This document shows positions 63,800 through 64,000 of a stretch of 64,000 nt of DNA, piece by piece. Numbering within the stretch: the first letter of the stretch is position 1; each line of letters opens with the position of its first letter. The notes under the pieces are model-generated. The model worked only from the letters and a program-made list of their open reading frames with translations, was not told the DNA's origin and searched no databases. Source of the DNA: Stomoxys calcitrans (lineage: Eukaryota; Arthropoda; Insecta; Diptera; Muscidae); contig NC_081552.1 of the NCBI RefSeq assembly GCF_963082655.1, forward strand, positions 70,291,465-70,355,464. The letters run 5' to 3'. The position numbers and the translations under genes are program-made.

Positions 63800-64000
63800 T
63801 TGGGTTGCCCAAAAAGTAATTGCGGATTTTTTAAAAGAATGTAAATGCATTTTTAATAAAACTTAGAATGAACTTTAATCAAATATACTTTTTTTAAACT
63901 TTTTTTTTCTAAAGCAAGCTAAAAGTAACAGCTGATAACTGACAGAAGAAAGAATGCAATTACAGAGTCACAAGCTGTGAAAAAATTTGTCAACGCCGAC
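63800..64000. mobile_element. Mariner-type MITE, cut by window end
   Basis: Begins after a TA with ttgggttgcccaaaaagtaa, a terminal sequence I know from widespread insect mariner MITEs. The other end should lie just beyond the window. Confidence 0.75.

Overview
The window reads as a transposon graveyard from a higher fly. The tRNA-headed SINE, the AT-rich background, and the dense interspersed repeats with 153-bp internal units and conserved 'gatatagctgccatat' motifs point to a muscid such as house fly, stable fly or horn fly. That placement is inference from remembered repeat style, not a database match. I found no convincing single-copy host gene, no rRNA and no functional tRNA gene. Every long open frame belongs to a mobile element.

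Two young, structurally complete Ty3/Gypsy LTR retrotransposons dominate. Gypsy-1 (12972-25695, minus strand) has 3.5-kb LTRs that are nearly identical, a 4-bp target duplication (accg), a tRNA-Lys primer site, a Gag that starts with a RING-H2 zinc finger, and an intact Pol. It sits inside an older RTE-type LINE. Gypsy-2 (53027-59738, plus strand) has 733-bp LTRs differing at one noticed position and a 4-bp duplication (aatt). Its single 1574-codon Gag-Pol has an Arc-like Gag and ends in an AT-hook. It sits inside a Tc1-like DNA transposon (52771-61110), which itself sits inside the reverse-transcriptase region of a Jockey/I-like LINE: a three-level nest.

Layout. 1-9.8 kb: LINE scraps, a possible MITE, two Helentron-like repeats and a deleted mariner-like copy. 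9.8-12.97 kb: a Helentron-like repeat, a SINE split by a Transib-like MITE, and LINE coding remnants. 12.97-25.7 kb: Gypsy-1. 25.7-27.8 kb: the rest of the LINE, split by another Helentron-like repeat. 27.8-33.4 kb: low-identity repeats, palindromes and microsatellites. 33.5-35 kb: a second RTE LINE. 35-42.2 kb: more repeats, two SINEs (one with a perfect 13-bp target duplication) and a TIR element carrying a SINE. 42.2-52.3 kb: Helentron-like repeats, several LINE pieces and a mariner-like copy split by a Helentron-like repeat. 52.3-61.4 kb: the three-level nest. 61.4-64 kb: another mariner-like copy, two SINE pieces and one end of a mariner MITE cut by the window edge.

Relative ages follow from the nesting. 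The LINEs and degraded repeats are oldest, the SINE and DNA transposons intermediate, and the two Gypsy elements youngest. Only the Gypsy elements keep intact coding regions and could be autonomous; the DNA elements could at best be moved in trans.
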